From: Membranipora membranacea
Lineage: Eukaryota > Bryozoa > Gymnolaemata > Cheilostomatida > Membraniporidae
NCBI GenBank assembly: GCA_914767715.1
Contig: OU612069.1
Coordinates: 14,939,387 to 15,003,386, forward strand
DNA length: 64,000 bases
Direction: 5' to 3'
Shown: positions 1 to 11,137 of the stretch, piece by piece
Position numbering within the stretch: position 1 is the first letter of the stretch
How the letters are laid out: each line of letters opens with the position of its first letter
Translations under genes and position numbers: made by a program
Notes under the pieces: generated by a model
The model's input: the letters and a program-made list of their open reading frames with translations, nothing else
Databases searched by the model: none
Told to the model about the DNA's origin: nothing

Positions 1-400
1 TGCACTCAAAATAAACCACCCATACCTATTAGTTACACCGATTTTTACTCATTGGACCTGCCCGCATAAAATACATTCTTAACATTGGTGTTCAAATTTT
101 ATTTAAATTCTTTATGAAAAAGATGAAAAATACCAACTGTAAAAAAAGTGAGGAAAAGCATGCTTCGTTTTAAAATAAGGAGAGAAAAGACTTAGTCCAG
201 GAACAGAATGGTCATTTTCTTATTATGTTTTATAAAAAGTGGTTTTAAAAAATATTATGATAGCCAATACAGGCTCACACAACGCGGCATTTCGACATAT
301 TATATTGTTCATAACTGTGGCAGCAGCTCTTTATTGATGAATTAAAATGATACTCATATATTCAGTGGAGTTTTTAAGCAGCTTGTTTCTGTGAAGTTTA

Positions 401-578
401 TTATTCGTTCTGGGTAGTTCTTGTGCCACAATCATGATAGTTCAGAAACCCTCGGTTGTGCTGTTGCAGAGACAGTGTCACAGAGAGAGGGGTGTTGGAT
501 ACAGTGTCCAATCCAGCATTCTGCATGATGTGGTCATGAACATGTCTTTCGCTTTCTGTGGTCTTTGTTAGTTCTGCC
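401..578 (-). CDS. terminal exon of an unrecognised gene
   Basis: A 3' coding exon, stop TAA at 401-403. On the minus strand it follows a good acceptor (pyrimidine-rich tract ending in TTTTCAG at 585-579). It encodes 58 residues from AELTKTTESE, polar and rich in Ser/Thr/Asn/Gln, ending in TRTTQNE. No domain is recognised. The reading used here needs two bases from the preceding exon; the phase-0 reading gives only about 14 basic residues before a stop. It may join the coiled-coil exon at 1409-1543, but the phases of the obvious donor and acceptor do not match for this frame, so either an exon is missing or the short reading is used. The gene is incomplete here: no start codon was found. Confidence 0.4.
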
Positions 579-1090
579 CTGAAAATGAAATTAATCAAAA
601 ATATTAAACACAAAGCATAAGGCTGATTGAGCTGCCAACTTTGTAGTTTCTTGTAAGAGCCCAAGACGCCGTCTTATCAGGTGAAACGAAAAATATAAAT
701 TCAAACCTGTCATCAAGTTACGGGGTAGAATGATAATATTGTTAAATAGTTTATTTATGAAATGCTTACTGAGATTAACAACAAAAGCAATGAGTTCTAA
801 GCGTGTTACGATGAATTTTGAAATGAAATGAGGTGAACTAAAATAAATTTCCTGCATGTGAATGAGAAGATAAACATAGGTAAAACGGCTACCTAAAAGC
901 TACGGATGATGAAATGTTTCAATAAAATTGAAATGAAGCGCTAGCAGATATTTCGCGCTTCAGAATCAGATAGCTAACTGTTTAAAATGTGTCCATTGGC
1001 GATTTTAAATTTTGCCATAGTGCCCTTAATTAGCATTAGACCCTACATATGACACCTATTGTGGGGAGGCAGTACAAGCTACATAGCAGG

Positions 1091-1340
1091 GCAGGCAGGG
1101 TGGCGTAGCGGTTAGGATTCGAACATCTCAAGCTGAGAGTTGCAGGTTCGAATCCCGGTCACTACCCATACTGCTGAAGGAGGTGAGCTCTCTGGACAAT
1201 AGCCTAGCTTGCCCACTCCTACCTTGTACAGGAGTGCGCTAAGTTGAATATGTATATGCATCTATGTTATATTCCTGTAAAGATTGCTGGAGAGCAGCTA
1301 ATAAAAAGTGATTTACATTACATTTTACATTTACATAGCA
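1091..1340 (+). mobile_element. tRNA-derived SINE, copy 1
   Basis: Begins with a tRNA-like head (1098-1168) with an A-box-like GTAGCGGTTAGGATTCG and a B box GGTTCGAATCCC. An unrelated body follows (GAAGGAGGTGAGCTCTC and onward), then a tail of short A/T repeats of the TTACA type. The same head and body recur at 49287-49545, differing by scattered substitutions, which shows a retroposed SINE family and not a tRNA gene. Confidence 0.8.
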
Positions 1341-1408
1341 GTCTCGGAAAACAAATTTTTGAAAATTTTCTACTCACATGAACTTAGTATTCTTATCATC
1401 ATCCTCAC

Positions 1409-1543
1409 CAGACATGATAATCTCTGTCTTAGTTTCCTCTGTTTATATTTTTGTCTCACCAGTTGGTTCTCTTGCTGTAGAATATGCTGTATGGCATCCA
1501 ACTGCTTGTTTGATCTTTTATACCTAACCAGCTTATCGATTTG
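1409..1543 (-). CDS. coiled-coil exon, unrecognised protein
   Basis: The minus strand reads QIDKLVRYKRSNKQL and then a Gln/Lys/Arg/Leu-rich stretch (QHILQQENQLVRQKYKQRK), typical of a basic coiled coil, and ends at a consensus donor (CTG, then GTGAGG, exon end at 1409). An in-frame stop lies just upstream of the segment, so the exon begins somewhere in 1515-1547, but no strong acceptor is visible there. It probably belongs to the same minus-strand gene as the exon at 401-578. Function unknown. Confidence 0.35.
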
Positions 1544-1546
1544 TGG

Positions 1547-4500
1547 AATATCACGTGATTACGAGCAATTTAAATATCATGGGGGCGCAGCGACACTATG
1601 GGAGAAAAGTGGTTGAGTTGGTGGGTTAGTGCTGAGCACAATCACAAGCTAATTATCTTACAATTAAATAATAAACAACATCTGTATGTGATACTGGTGA
1701 TATGCCTTTCAATTCTGATTATTGCTCAGCACTAGGAAAGGAAAAACTAATTGGCTCCGGATGATCAGCAATTACTATGTGTTATTGGTTTATCAACTGA
1801 AAACCAAGCAATGCCTTTGTTCTTGTCCAGCCCTGCCCACAGAATATGTATACATATATTTCAATATATACAGCATGTGCGCTCTGCCCATGGAGGCAAA
1901 ATATAGATTCAAATGCTAAATCTGTTTTGTGGAAAAATTTGTTCAATATATAGTTCGTCGTTTCAAAGGGGTACCGCAGCACAGTCTGCACAAGAATTTT
2001 CCTACTTTCTAGTATGGAATGTGATCACTCACCAAACCTCAATAAAAACTGTGTTCTATACTCACCCTTGCTTGAAACAAAATCACTACTGCTTGAATGA
2101 CTCAAAGTACATATTTTTTCAATATTTTTACAGCGACATCTGTTTTCACCCCAATAGTTCTCGAACCAATTACATAAACATTTTGCTTCTTCACTCTTCC
2201 AAAGATTTAGCCGCAGATTTTCATGTGCAAAGTATCCTTATTGCCCTAAATTTCATCGTGTGCTACCAGGAAAACATCATGAGCCCCGCAGCACAACATT
2301 TATTTACATTGTTACCATACCTAGCAGGTTGCGTATTATGATAAAGTTGCCAAAACCAAGGTTTCACACAAGCAGAAACAATTACTGCAATAAATGCCAA
2401 CAAAAACTACCCAGGCTGGAAAAGTCCCCCATGGAACAAGGATTACTGGACTAAGTCACCTTGTAATGCTCTCAGAAACAACAGTTGTGAAAATAATGAC
2501 TCTTGATATCATCAAAATAGATGCCACTCAGTACTTTCTCATTTTATTTGCCAAATCACATTACAGTTATTATTATTTTAATTATCATTCATCATTGATC
2601 CATCACTTGATCAATAGAAAATGATTGTTTGGTAAATGTATTTGCATTTCGATTATTCGGTGTTATTTCTATCCTGGCCGACACATGTTTACCTTCGGAA
2701 ATAAGAAGAAATCCACTTGAAAGCTCAGGCTATCTCAGGCCATAACATGAGCAGCTCTCATAATGGCGGTAGGTATTTAAGAAAACTCCTCAAAAACAAA
2801 CAGAAAGATAGGTCTCCTTCCCTTAGGCCTAGTTATGCTAGTAACTTGCTTGATACCTCCTGAAAAATCCTACAATTTCAATCATTATAGTCGCAGAATT
2901 TATAACCTTGATTAATTCACAAAGCATAGTTTTTGAGTTTGTCAAAAGGTTCACATATAAGCACTGGTAGATATGAAAGAACATCTTGAAAAATATCTCA
3001 TCGCCATCTAACATAATTAATGTAGAAACAGACTAGAAACAAAATACAAGGATCGGGCAGAATGCAATCAATGATCTCTGGGTTTATACTCAGTCAGACC
3101 GTTAGCTTAACACCACATACATATTTTTTACACAATTGGGTATTTTTTTCCTTTCCGATGTACAATTAGCTACTACAACCTAAGTGTTTTCTTCAGCTTT
3201 TGTGATATGGGTGGCAACAACCCATGGTTGTTGATAAATATCCAATCAATACAGTTAGAAATGAAAAATGGTCTGCTGATGTTTCCATTGTTGTTGCTGG
3301 AAACTTCCACTCAAACTTAGAGACACTCTGTCTCTTTGTCTACAACAGCATAAAAAGTGAAGCTGCAAAGAAAGCTCTTTGTTTCTGCTAATCTTAATCA
3401 GCCAATGGTAAATAATTAATTATCAGGTTTCTTTCTTGCTGATCTACTGCAATTAACTAGTTTGCCAGCAGCACCGCTTCCACATCAAATTCCCCTTTCA
3501 GAAAATACCACATGACAGAACTTACGCAAGGAACTTTTGCAAAAATTGACTTCACATGTGATTATCTCGGCAACCAGTAAATCACTTTTGATTCTGGGTC
3601 TTTCATTTCACAAAGAGTATCAAAGAATTTTGTAATATTGCTCGAAACTCCATAAAAATTCAATTAATGAGGATTAATTGAAAATATGTGTTTGGATCGA
3701 AAATGGACGTCATTTTTAGAATATCAGACCCAACTCAAAATTTGATCAAAATTGATCGACTCATCAACAAACAATCTGGATTGTAGACATTAAATTTTAT
3801 TCCCTTTAAGTTTTAAGAAATCATCGAACCTGTGTAAGCCTACTATTGAAACACTGACATGGCTTGGAAACATTGGCATATTATAGGCTATGAAACGTCT
3901 TTTTGAATCAAGCTGCTAAATTATCCAGTGTGCCATTGTTGTCTCAAAACTTGAACGTATAAAAAGTCACACAGTCCTGCATAGGAACTCCGCTATACCA
4001 ACCAAACTTAGCAACCGATAACATTTAGAATTTTAGTCATTTTCATCCCTAATCATATCCCCTATAGTTGAAGAACTCCAGGTAACTCATTATAAGAGAT
4101 TGTATTTTCTCTTTTTTAAGAGATCGTAACTCAGAATCACGTTTGATAAACAACTCCAAAAGTGAACATGAGGATCAATGAACATGATGATCAATCCGTT
4201 TTTTTCAATTGTTCGATTGTGAAATAGCCTAAGCATACTCAGACTATACATATGCTGCAAGGTTATTTAATTTTTAAAAATTTTTTTTCACATTCTTACT
4301 GCAAGAATTTAATGCAATCAATCTATTTAAATTTATTTCGAATATGATAAATGACAAAGATAATTCATTTGCGTAGGTAACAGAGAAAAAGTCAAAGCTC
4401 AAAGTGGTGTAGATTGGAGCTAGAAAACAGAAGACAACTCCTCATACTACACCAAGAATTACAAAGCCATCAAACAAACCAAAACCCGTGACCGCGTGAC

Positions 4501-4760
4501 GAGGCTAGACTTATTGAGTGTACCATGATGATGTAGTCTATTCTAGACTATACTCTCACCCAGTCCATAAATTTCCTGTTATACCATACCTGCATGGATC
4601 TTTGAGAGTATCCAACATGGCCGCTGCTCGTGTTTTTATAAACTCTTAGAAAAACTGAAGACTTTCAAACAGTTTACCCCCAGCTAACTGTTTAATCCAA
4701 TCTAAAAGTTGGAGATACTGTAAGTAAACATAGGAGAGTTTACAGGAAGAAACATTCTGC
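1547..4760. other. intergenic or intronic DNA without recognisable genes
   Basis: AT-rich sequence. The open frames here (for example plus 1913-2341) show no domain, no splice context and ordinary composition, so they are not called. A dispersed repeat sits at 3795-4055. Nothing else is recognised. Confidence 0.5.
3795..4055 (+). repeat. dispersed repeat family A, copy 1
   Basis: About 260 bp that recurs with moderate divergence at 15240-15500. Shared blocks include AGAAATCATCGAACCTGTGT / AGAAATCATTAAACCTGTGT, CAAGCTGCTAAAT / CAAGCTGCTTAAT and a tail ending in CATTTTCATCC / GATTTCATCC. No coding capacity. Confidence 0.7.
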
Positions 4761-5065
4761 CTGTTGACTAATTCATACTTGTTTCTTCCCTCTTTGTTGT
4801 ACACCCACCAATGGAAAGTACAAAAGAGACAGATCTATCCCACTCAACCATATATCATCTTTCATCACCACAACAGTTTTACCCACCCACATTCAATCAT
4901 ACACAAGTTCACACAGAAAATGCTAGCCAAACAGAGGGCCAGAGTGCCTGTGAACAAAACCACAGCTGGTCACATCTTGATACCTGGTCCTAAGGGACAG
5001 CTATCATCCACTCTAAGATGCCCTTAAACTGCAGTGGAACGGCACAGCCTTCTGGCTAGGAGGAT

Positions 5066-5491
5066 TTGTGTTTCCTTGTTAATCAGAAAATGGGACAACT
5101 ACGAGATATCACCACTTACTTTAATAAGGTTCACCCTAGCTCACGCCCATGCAATCTTAGCGTGGATAAATTCATGAATAGCTACCAATATGAATCCAAG
5201 AAATATGACTCAAAGCAAACAAAGGAAGATTTGCTTGTCACTAACATTCCAGATGATCATAAAGACTACCTTATGCTCACCAAGAAACGTTTCCATATAC
5301 TATCCCAGCAATATCACCCAGATAAAAACACCCCTGACCATGTTATGACTTGCCAAACCACCATGATGACACTGAATCAAGCACTCTGTGCTATTGAAGA
5401 AAATCATCACAAGAAAGGGAATGACAAGTCAGTCGTAGTCAAGGATGGAAAGATCTATACATATAGATCCAAAGAAATAATCACCTGCTAA
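5066..5491 (+). pseudogene. LINE ORF1, N-terminal part with J-domain motif
   Basis: A 141-codon open segment. Residues about 70-110 read KKRFHILSQQYHPDKN, followed about 20 residues later by LNQALCAIEE. This matches helix II, the HPD loop and helix III of a DnaJ J-domain (compare AYRKLALKYHPDKN ... INEAYEVL). Helix I is not obvious. The segment lies in the LINE ORF1 region and is followed in other frames by ORF1-type sequence, so it looks like part of the element and not a host DnaJ gene. The stop at 5489 and frame changes show decay. An earlier open segment (4811-4993) may be its N-terminus. Confidence 0.6.
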
Positions 5492-5596
5492 CACTATGCA
5501 TCTGTTGCTGCATACTGACATCCTGGTTACCAGGAAGATTGGATCAGCATCTTTCAACGTGAATGGAGAACAGAGCCGACTACCATCCAGCAAGGA

Positions 5597-6138
5597 GTGC
5601 AATTTGGCAGCAACCAACAATCACTGTATATTACGGTATTCAACTCGGGCACAGTTATCGAACAAGGAAACCTAGCTACTGGACATGATGATATGATGAC
5701 CCCCACAATCCCAGTAAAGGATAATATTACAACTTATCATCAATCCCAAAGTCAGCCTATCGTAAGAAACATACAACAGGAACCCTCACTCAACACGGCA
5801 CTGCTCATGATTCAAAGATTAGAACAGAAACTTCTCTCCATGGAATCTGATCACTAAAAAAGCCAGAAGGAAAAGGAAAAGGGCATGGAGAAGTTGGAAA
5901 AAGAAAACAAAGAGATGCGTCATACAATCGGACCAAAGGTCAGCTACCTCTTACAACGACCCCAAAGACAGCAGGTAACAGAAAGAAACCCAAAACAGAA
6001 CCCAACTACATTAACACAGCCCACCAAGTTTAATAACATTAATGAACACCAGAACAAGCAAGATGATGAAGAGGAGTGGACAACTGTGACACATAGAAAT
6101 CACCCAAAAAAGAAAACCCAAACAGCCACCAAAGCTCC
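5597..6138 (+). pseudogene. LINE ORF1, middle part (beta motif and coiled coil)
   Basis: Two open segments in different frames. The first (to 5857) contains SLYITVFNSGTVIEQGN, a short beta-strand motif that I associate with invertebrate LINE ORF1 proteins, and ends with a heptad-like stretch (IQRLEQKLLSM). The second (5885 onward) continues the coiled coil (MEKLEKENKEM) into a Gln/Asn/Thr/Lys-rich linker. It is cut at 6138 by the 2315-bp insertion. Expected role: RNA binding and multimerisation of the ORF1 protein. Inactive copy. Confidence 0.6.
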
Positions 6139-8453
6139 GGTAGGTACGAAAAACCGAACGCACGAACTCACAAGCTACGAACCTTTAAAAAACCGAACCT
6201 TCAATGTGTCTGATAACATAATTTCGTCCAATGATGTTCTTTGTAAAAAATGTCAAAACTTTGATGAACAGTTATCCTCTCTTGCACATTGGCAAATGGT
6301 TGAGGACAACTCCCATCCCAGCAGGGAGTTTGGGACATAGGAGCAGGGAGAATGGGAAGGGAACAGGGAGGGGAGCAGGGAGTTTGTCCCCGAGTGAACA
6401 AAGAAGGGGATTTTGTTCTAGAAGAGATGCCAGGCTAGATCATGGCTTGAACGATTTCCAGATTGAGACAGAGGTTCCGGAGAGCTGGGAGCCACCAAGT
6501 TCAAACTTAGTGATTATTACCATGGTGGTGCGACTGATCCTGGAAAATTGAGTGATTATGCACAAATGCACGCAGTGATGCTTTTACTTACTAACTAAAT
6601 TATGCTTGCAAATACTCTGTTTATGTGATCATTGCGCTGTTTGAGTGATAAGGTGATCCAATCAGATAACATATTATATGCGCATTCAAATAAAGGTAAT
6701 GGTTCAGAGAAGAGACTGTTGATGGTGTTTACACGTGTATTCAATGAACTTATTTGTATATTATGGTGCCTGAAATAGCGGCAAAATGAGAGGCAGAAAA
6801 AAAGGCCCGAGAGAATAGTAATGGCTCAGGTGGATTAATACTGATGTGTGAGCATTCATGGCTGTGAATACACGTGTGATGGTAGACCATTGGGGACATA
6901 AAGCAGTTCCTATCCAATCGTAGTGGCAATGTACGTTGTTAATGACAGTAAGCTAACTATCAAGCCATCACTGTTGCATAACAGCTACCACGAGGATTGT
7001 GCTGTGTCTTCTGGTACTGCGTAACCAGATAATATCACATTCAAATTCAAAGAGAAGTGTTTGATATTATATGTCATGTTATTATCAGTTAAAATTTAGA
7101 ACTCACTTTTTGCTCACTTCGATCTACTCATAGCTTTAGGGCAGCATGAGGCAAGCTCCCTGTTTCCTCATTGCCGGTCAATATTATTTGCTTTTTTTAT
7201 GGCTAGATGGTGACTGGTGAAGATCACACCACATTACATCTATCAATCATGCTCGGCTGGGAAAAGATGAATAATACACCAATTAATTTTGGTACATACC
7301 TGACCCAACTTCAAGCTTTATTACTATGTAGTAGCTTTACACAAGGCCGTTGCAGAAGACTAGGATATTATCATTATCAGTTCAGTCCGGGCCACCACAG
7401 TTTGAACCTGACTTCGTTACACAGCTATAGTATAGCATGTTAGTCTGACCATTGGATCAAAATAAGAAAAACAGGCATTTTTTGGTATTCTGTGGTACGA
7501 GTCAGAGAAATCAATAGCTGAAGTTGTAATGAATAAGGGCCCGCATGGATATCTACAAACACAAGATTTCTTATGTTAGTTATTACAGAATATGCAGTTA
7601 ATATAGTATTTGCCTAACCACTTTCATAGAATCATTTCATAGATAGATGATCAAGTCTGATCAAGCTAATGTAAATTTCAGAGAGACAACACTGATCTGA
7701 TATCTCTAGAGTAGCACGAAATGCTGTATGTAAGACCTAACAGTTATATTTATATAGTAAATAAGCTCAATTTTTTATAGAAGAATTATAATTTATATTA
7801 CAGAGGTCCTATTTTCCCCCTCATGGTTTGTTTGGTGGTTTGTTTGAAACCAAAGAACAGCCATGAACTTTTAAAACAATATTTCAAGATAGGCCAACAC
7901 CCATTGTACATACTTGATAACTCTGTTGAGATGTTATGATTGAGGAGGCAGCCTTCTGCTCCTGTGAGAGTCAAAGGGGCTTCAATTTACTAAACTGTAC
8001 TGTGACCATTTCTAATAAGTGAGGTGTGTCCTTCATTACAGCCTTCTGTAGTAGCTCCACATACTTCCACCATTTTCAAACTTGCAGGAATATAATATAA
8101 TAATAATATAATAGTCAAACCATTCCTCTCTCCAGTGCAAAAGTTCATTTGGATTCATCATGACTAATATGACATCTACTTGGTGTGCACCAAACTGTGC
8201 CATCTTGCTCTCCATAATTTTTCATCAAGTGACCTTGAGCTTGTGCACCTAGTTAGGATGCAATGAGCTCTATTAAATGTCCAGGTTTGATATCTGTTAT
8301 ATTATTGGTCACTTATCAAAAACATGACATTTCATTGGCCACTGACAGTTTAAACTTTGAACAAATTGATTTAAGCAGGAGAGGATAATACGGAGTTCGG
8401 TTTTGTGAGGGTTCGTAGTTCGTGAGTTCGTGGTTCGGTTTTTCGTACCTACC
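6139..8453. mobile_element. 2315-bp non-autonomous DNA transposon inside LINE ORF1
   Basis: Ends are inverted repeats of about 60 bp: the left end starts GGTAGGTACGAAAAACCGAA and the right end is CGTACCTACC at 8444-8453. The 5-bp target duplication GCTCC is exact at 6134-6138 and 8454-8458. The subterminal parts repeat TTCG-containing units (TTCGTAGTTCGTGAGTTCG). No transposase is recognisable inside; the longest frames are short and featureless. The interior has a GGGAG-rich stretch at 6320-6390. Superfamily not assigned. Removing the element joins AAA GCT CC to C ACA AGA, keeping the LINE frame open. Confidence 0.85.
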
Positions 8454-8458
8454 GCTCC

Positions 8459-9215
8459 CACAAGAACAAGCAAACCAGGAAACATCAAGTTCCAGATAGA
8501 GAAAGTTGCCATCATAGAAAACATCATCAGTACTGAAAAAGGTGAGAAGAGAGATTGGTAAGCACAAAGACAAAATAATAATCGACAGGATAACACACTA
8601 CCCCCACAAGAAAAATAAACTGATGGTCCAAGTAGCTTCAGAAGAGATGAGAAATTTGATTATAGAACAGTGGAAGCCCGTAATATTTAGTTCTTCTAAC
8701 ATCAGACTCCCTGCTAAACAAATCGAGAATACTGTAGGTGTAGCAAAAAATGTTCCCGTGGATATGGATGATGATGACCTCAAGGAAGATCTTGATAAGT
8801 TGTTTTCAGACACAACATACATAAGGATGACTAAATGTCCCACCAAACAAAGACTCAGAACAGTGAAGATATACTTCAAAACCCCAGGAGACCTAACAAA
8901 AGCAATCGAAGGTGGTATCAAATTAGCCAGTCAAAGTCAATATGTCAGAGTAGAAGCCCTAAAATGGAGGCCACACGTCAGGCACTGTACAAATTGTTGG
9001 TGACTTGGACACTCAGCATCACAATGTGAAAGTGAAAAAGCCTATCCACACTGTGGAGATGACATCAATGCAAGCTCTCATTTAATATGGGCATTGGGCT
9101 GAGCAACCCACATGTAGTAATTGTAACGGCAACCACAGCTCAGATCAACGAAACAAATGCAATGAGTTCAAGAGGAGACTAGCCAAAATAACTCAGAGAC
9201 ACCAAGAGCTTCAAA
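8459..9215 (+). pseudogene. LINE ORF1, C-terminal gag part with CCHC knuckle
   Basis: Continues ORF1 after the inserted element. The open segment 8542-9003 encodes an RRM-like stretch (LMVQVASEEMRNLII ... RTVKIYFKTP) and runs into the zinc knuckle CTNCW-stop-LGHSASQC. That is a CX2CX4HX4C pattern with a TGA in place of one residue. A further Cys/His cluster (CSNCNGNH) follows near 9115-9140, as in Jockey/I-type ORF1 proteins. Expected role: nucleic-acid binding. Several stops; not functional. Confidence 0.75.
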
Positions 9216-11137
9216 ATGGCAGTTAGTGCATGTCAGCTAAACATTAAAGATCTCCTAGCACGGTTCCATACAAGACAAATCAGCAACACCATGTCGTGCG
9301 CGAGAGTCTTTTACATACCTGTTCAAATTTTCATTGTATTTGAACAAATAGGGGCCCCTTGGCAGCTTCTCAAATACACCCATGTCTATCAGCCGCCTCA
9401 AAAACATGCCTCAGTTGATGAAGGCTTTTGATGATGCGTGTTGTTTCCACATGATTATATATACCATTCATACTGAGTGCCTATTGGCTAATAACTAAGC
9501 ATAAGTCATGTGACCTTTGGGGTATAATGCCTGGTTAAAATCAGATGTAATTTGACTATTTCATTATCCAGAATGTGTTGGTGAGTTTGAAATGAGAATA
9601 CAGACAAAAATGTTGAGGATTAAATCGACTGATACATAAAAAAAAAAACAATACCACAGTTTAGTGCAAAATTCAGTTTTTAATGTGAGTTGATAAGCCA
9701 TAAGGTCACATGACTTATGCTTAGTTATTAGCCAATAGGAACTCAGTATGAATGGTATATATAATCATGAGGAAACAACACGCATCATCAAAAGCCTTCA
9801 TCAACTGAGGCATGTTTTTGAGGCGGCTGATAGACATTGATGTATTTGAGAAGCTGCCAAGGGGGCCCTATTTGTTCAAATGCAATGAAAGTCTGACCAG
9901 GTACGTAGAAGACTCTCGCGCACGACATGGTGTTGCTAATTCGTCTCGTATGGTGAACCCTGCTTAGGGACCTTTAATGGCATGTCAACCAATACTATAA
10001 TGGCTCTGGAAAGGTATATTGATAGTAAAGATTTAGAATTAATTTGCCTCTCAGAAACTGAAATAGCTGAATTCCAACATGGGAGTCTACCAAACATGAA
10101 ATACATTCTTAGACCCAATCCAATTAGTGCTAAACAACGTGGAGTGGCACTGCTAGTGAAGAATAACATTCATATCACCAGATACTCAGAACTAGAGCCA
10201 TTGAATGCAGACATGATAGTAGCTATCTGCCGGATAGCAGGACTTCGCTACTTCGTTTGCTCTGTGTACGCCCCCACCCAATGAGAGTGACAAACTGCAA
10301 GATATTCTAGCAGCCACTCAAAACATCATAAATCGTATGCCATCCATGAAAGTAGATGGTCTCATGTTACTTGGTGAGCTCAATGCTCGTCATGAATCTT
10401 GGGGAGACCATAAACAAAACCGCGCTGGTATCACTCTTCTGGACTTCATACAAAGATTGAACCTGGAGGTTGTATACAAGCACAACAAACCCACATTCCT
10501 ATGCGACAATGGCTCAAGCTTCATTGACTTATTTGTTGCTACAGAAAATATAGCCAGGCATTGCAGGAATCAGTTTACTGACGACACCGTCAAATTCTTT
10601 ACAGGCGCTCCACATAAAAGACATGTGCCAGTAATAACTACACTTGACAGACAAAAACCCACAGTCACACCTACAAATTGCTTTAAATGGAGCGACGCTG
10701 ACTGGTACTCGTTCAGTGGCACAGTAGAAACAATGTGCGAGCATCATATGTCAGATATCTGGTCATCATCTGATCCAGACAACATCTGGAAAACTCTCAA
10801 GAGTATATTACTCAAGAGTAAAGAGCTCTTTGTTCCAATGGCTGTCTCTAACACCCATAATAAACCCTACTGGAGTAAAGAACTCTCTAGGCTGTCAACA
10901 CAGCTCAGAGAGACGAGAAAACAGTTCAAATATCGATCCTCCTACGAAAACGGAGATAAACAAGACCAGATCAGAGCACAATTCAAAGAGATGCTAAGTG
11001 CAGCCCAGCAAAGATACCTTGAGTCGAAATCAAAGAAACTCAATGACCACAATGGAGAAAACTTTTGGAAGGACTTCAAATCCTTATTCTACAAAAAGGG
11101 AGAGAACTTAGTAGGAGATCTCATCGGCACAAACTGA
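9216..11137 (+). pseudogene. LINE ORF2, endonuclease domain (broken)
   Basis: ORF2 begins near the ATG at 9216. After the 726-bp element it reads DLELICLSETEIAEF (EEP nuclease motif with the catalytic Glu in SETE), then ISAKQRGVALLVKNN, YFVCSVYAPTQ, MLLGELNARHESWGD (normally GDxNA) and later TFLCDNGSSFIDL. Stops near 10282 and a frame change before 10337 break it. The linker to the reverse transcriptase (KPYWSKELSRLSTQLRE, NFWKDFKSLF) is typical of Jockey/CR1 elements. GDFNAH-type Asp is replaced by Glu (GELNA), another sign of decay. Confidence 0.85.
9248..9973. mobile_element. 726-bp TTAA-flanked foldback element in LINE ORF2
   Basis: Two arms of about 270 bp in inverted orientation (left from 9248, right to 9973) share long near-identical blocks, such as CATGTCGTGCGCGAGAGTCT in the left arm and its complement on the right. 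Ends are AGATCTCC / GGGACCT. TTAA flanks both sides (9244-9247 and 9974-9977), the signature of piggyBac-like or other TTAA-specific transposons. Excision leaves one TTAA and an in-frame ORF2 start (LNINGMS). The middle carries no recognisable transposase. Confidence 0.85.

Noticed and set aside
1098-1168. tRNA gene
   Set aside because: The same head with the same downstream body recurs at 49292, so it is the head of a SINE.
1913-2341. Plus-strand frame of 142 codons
   Set aside because: No domain, cysteine- and aromatic-rich random composition, no splice context.
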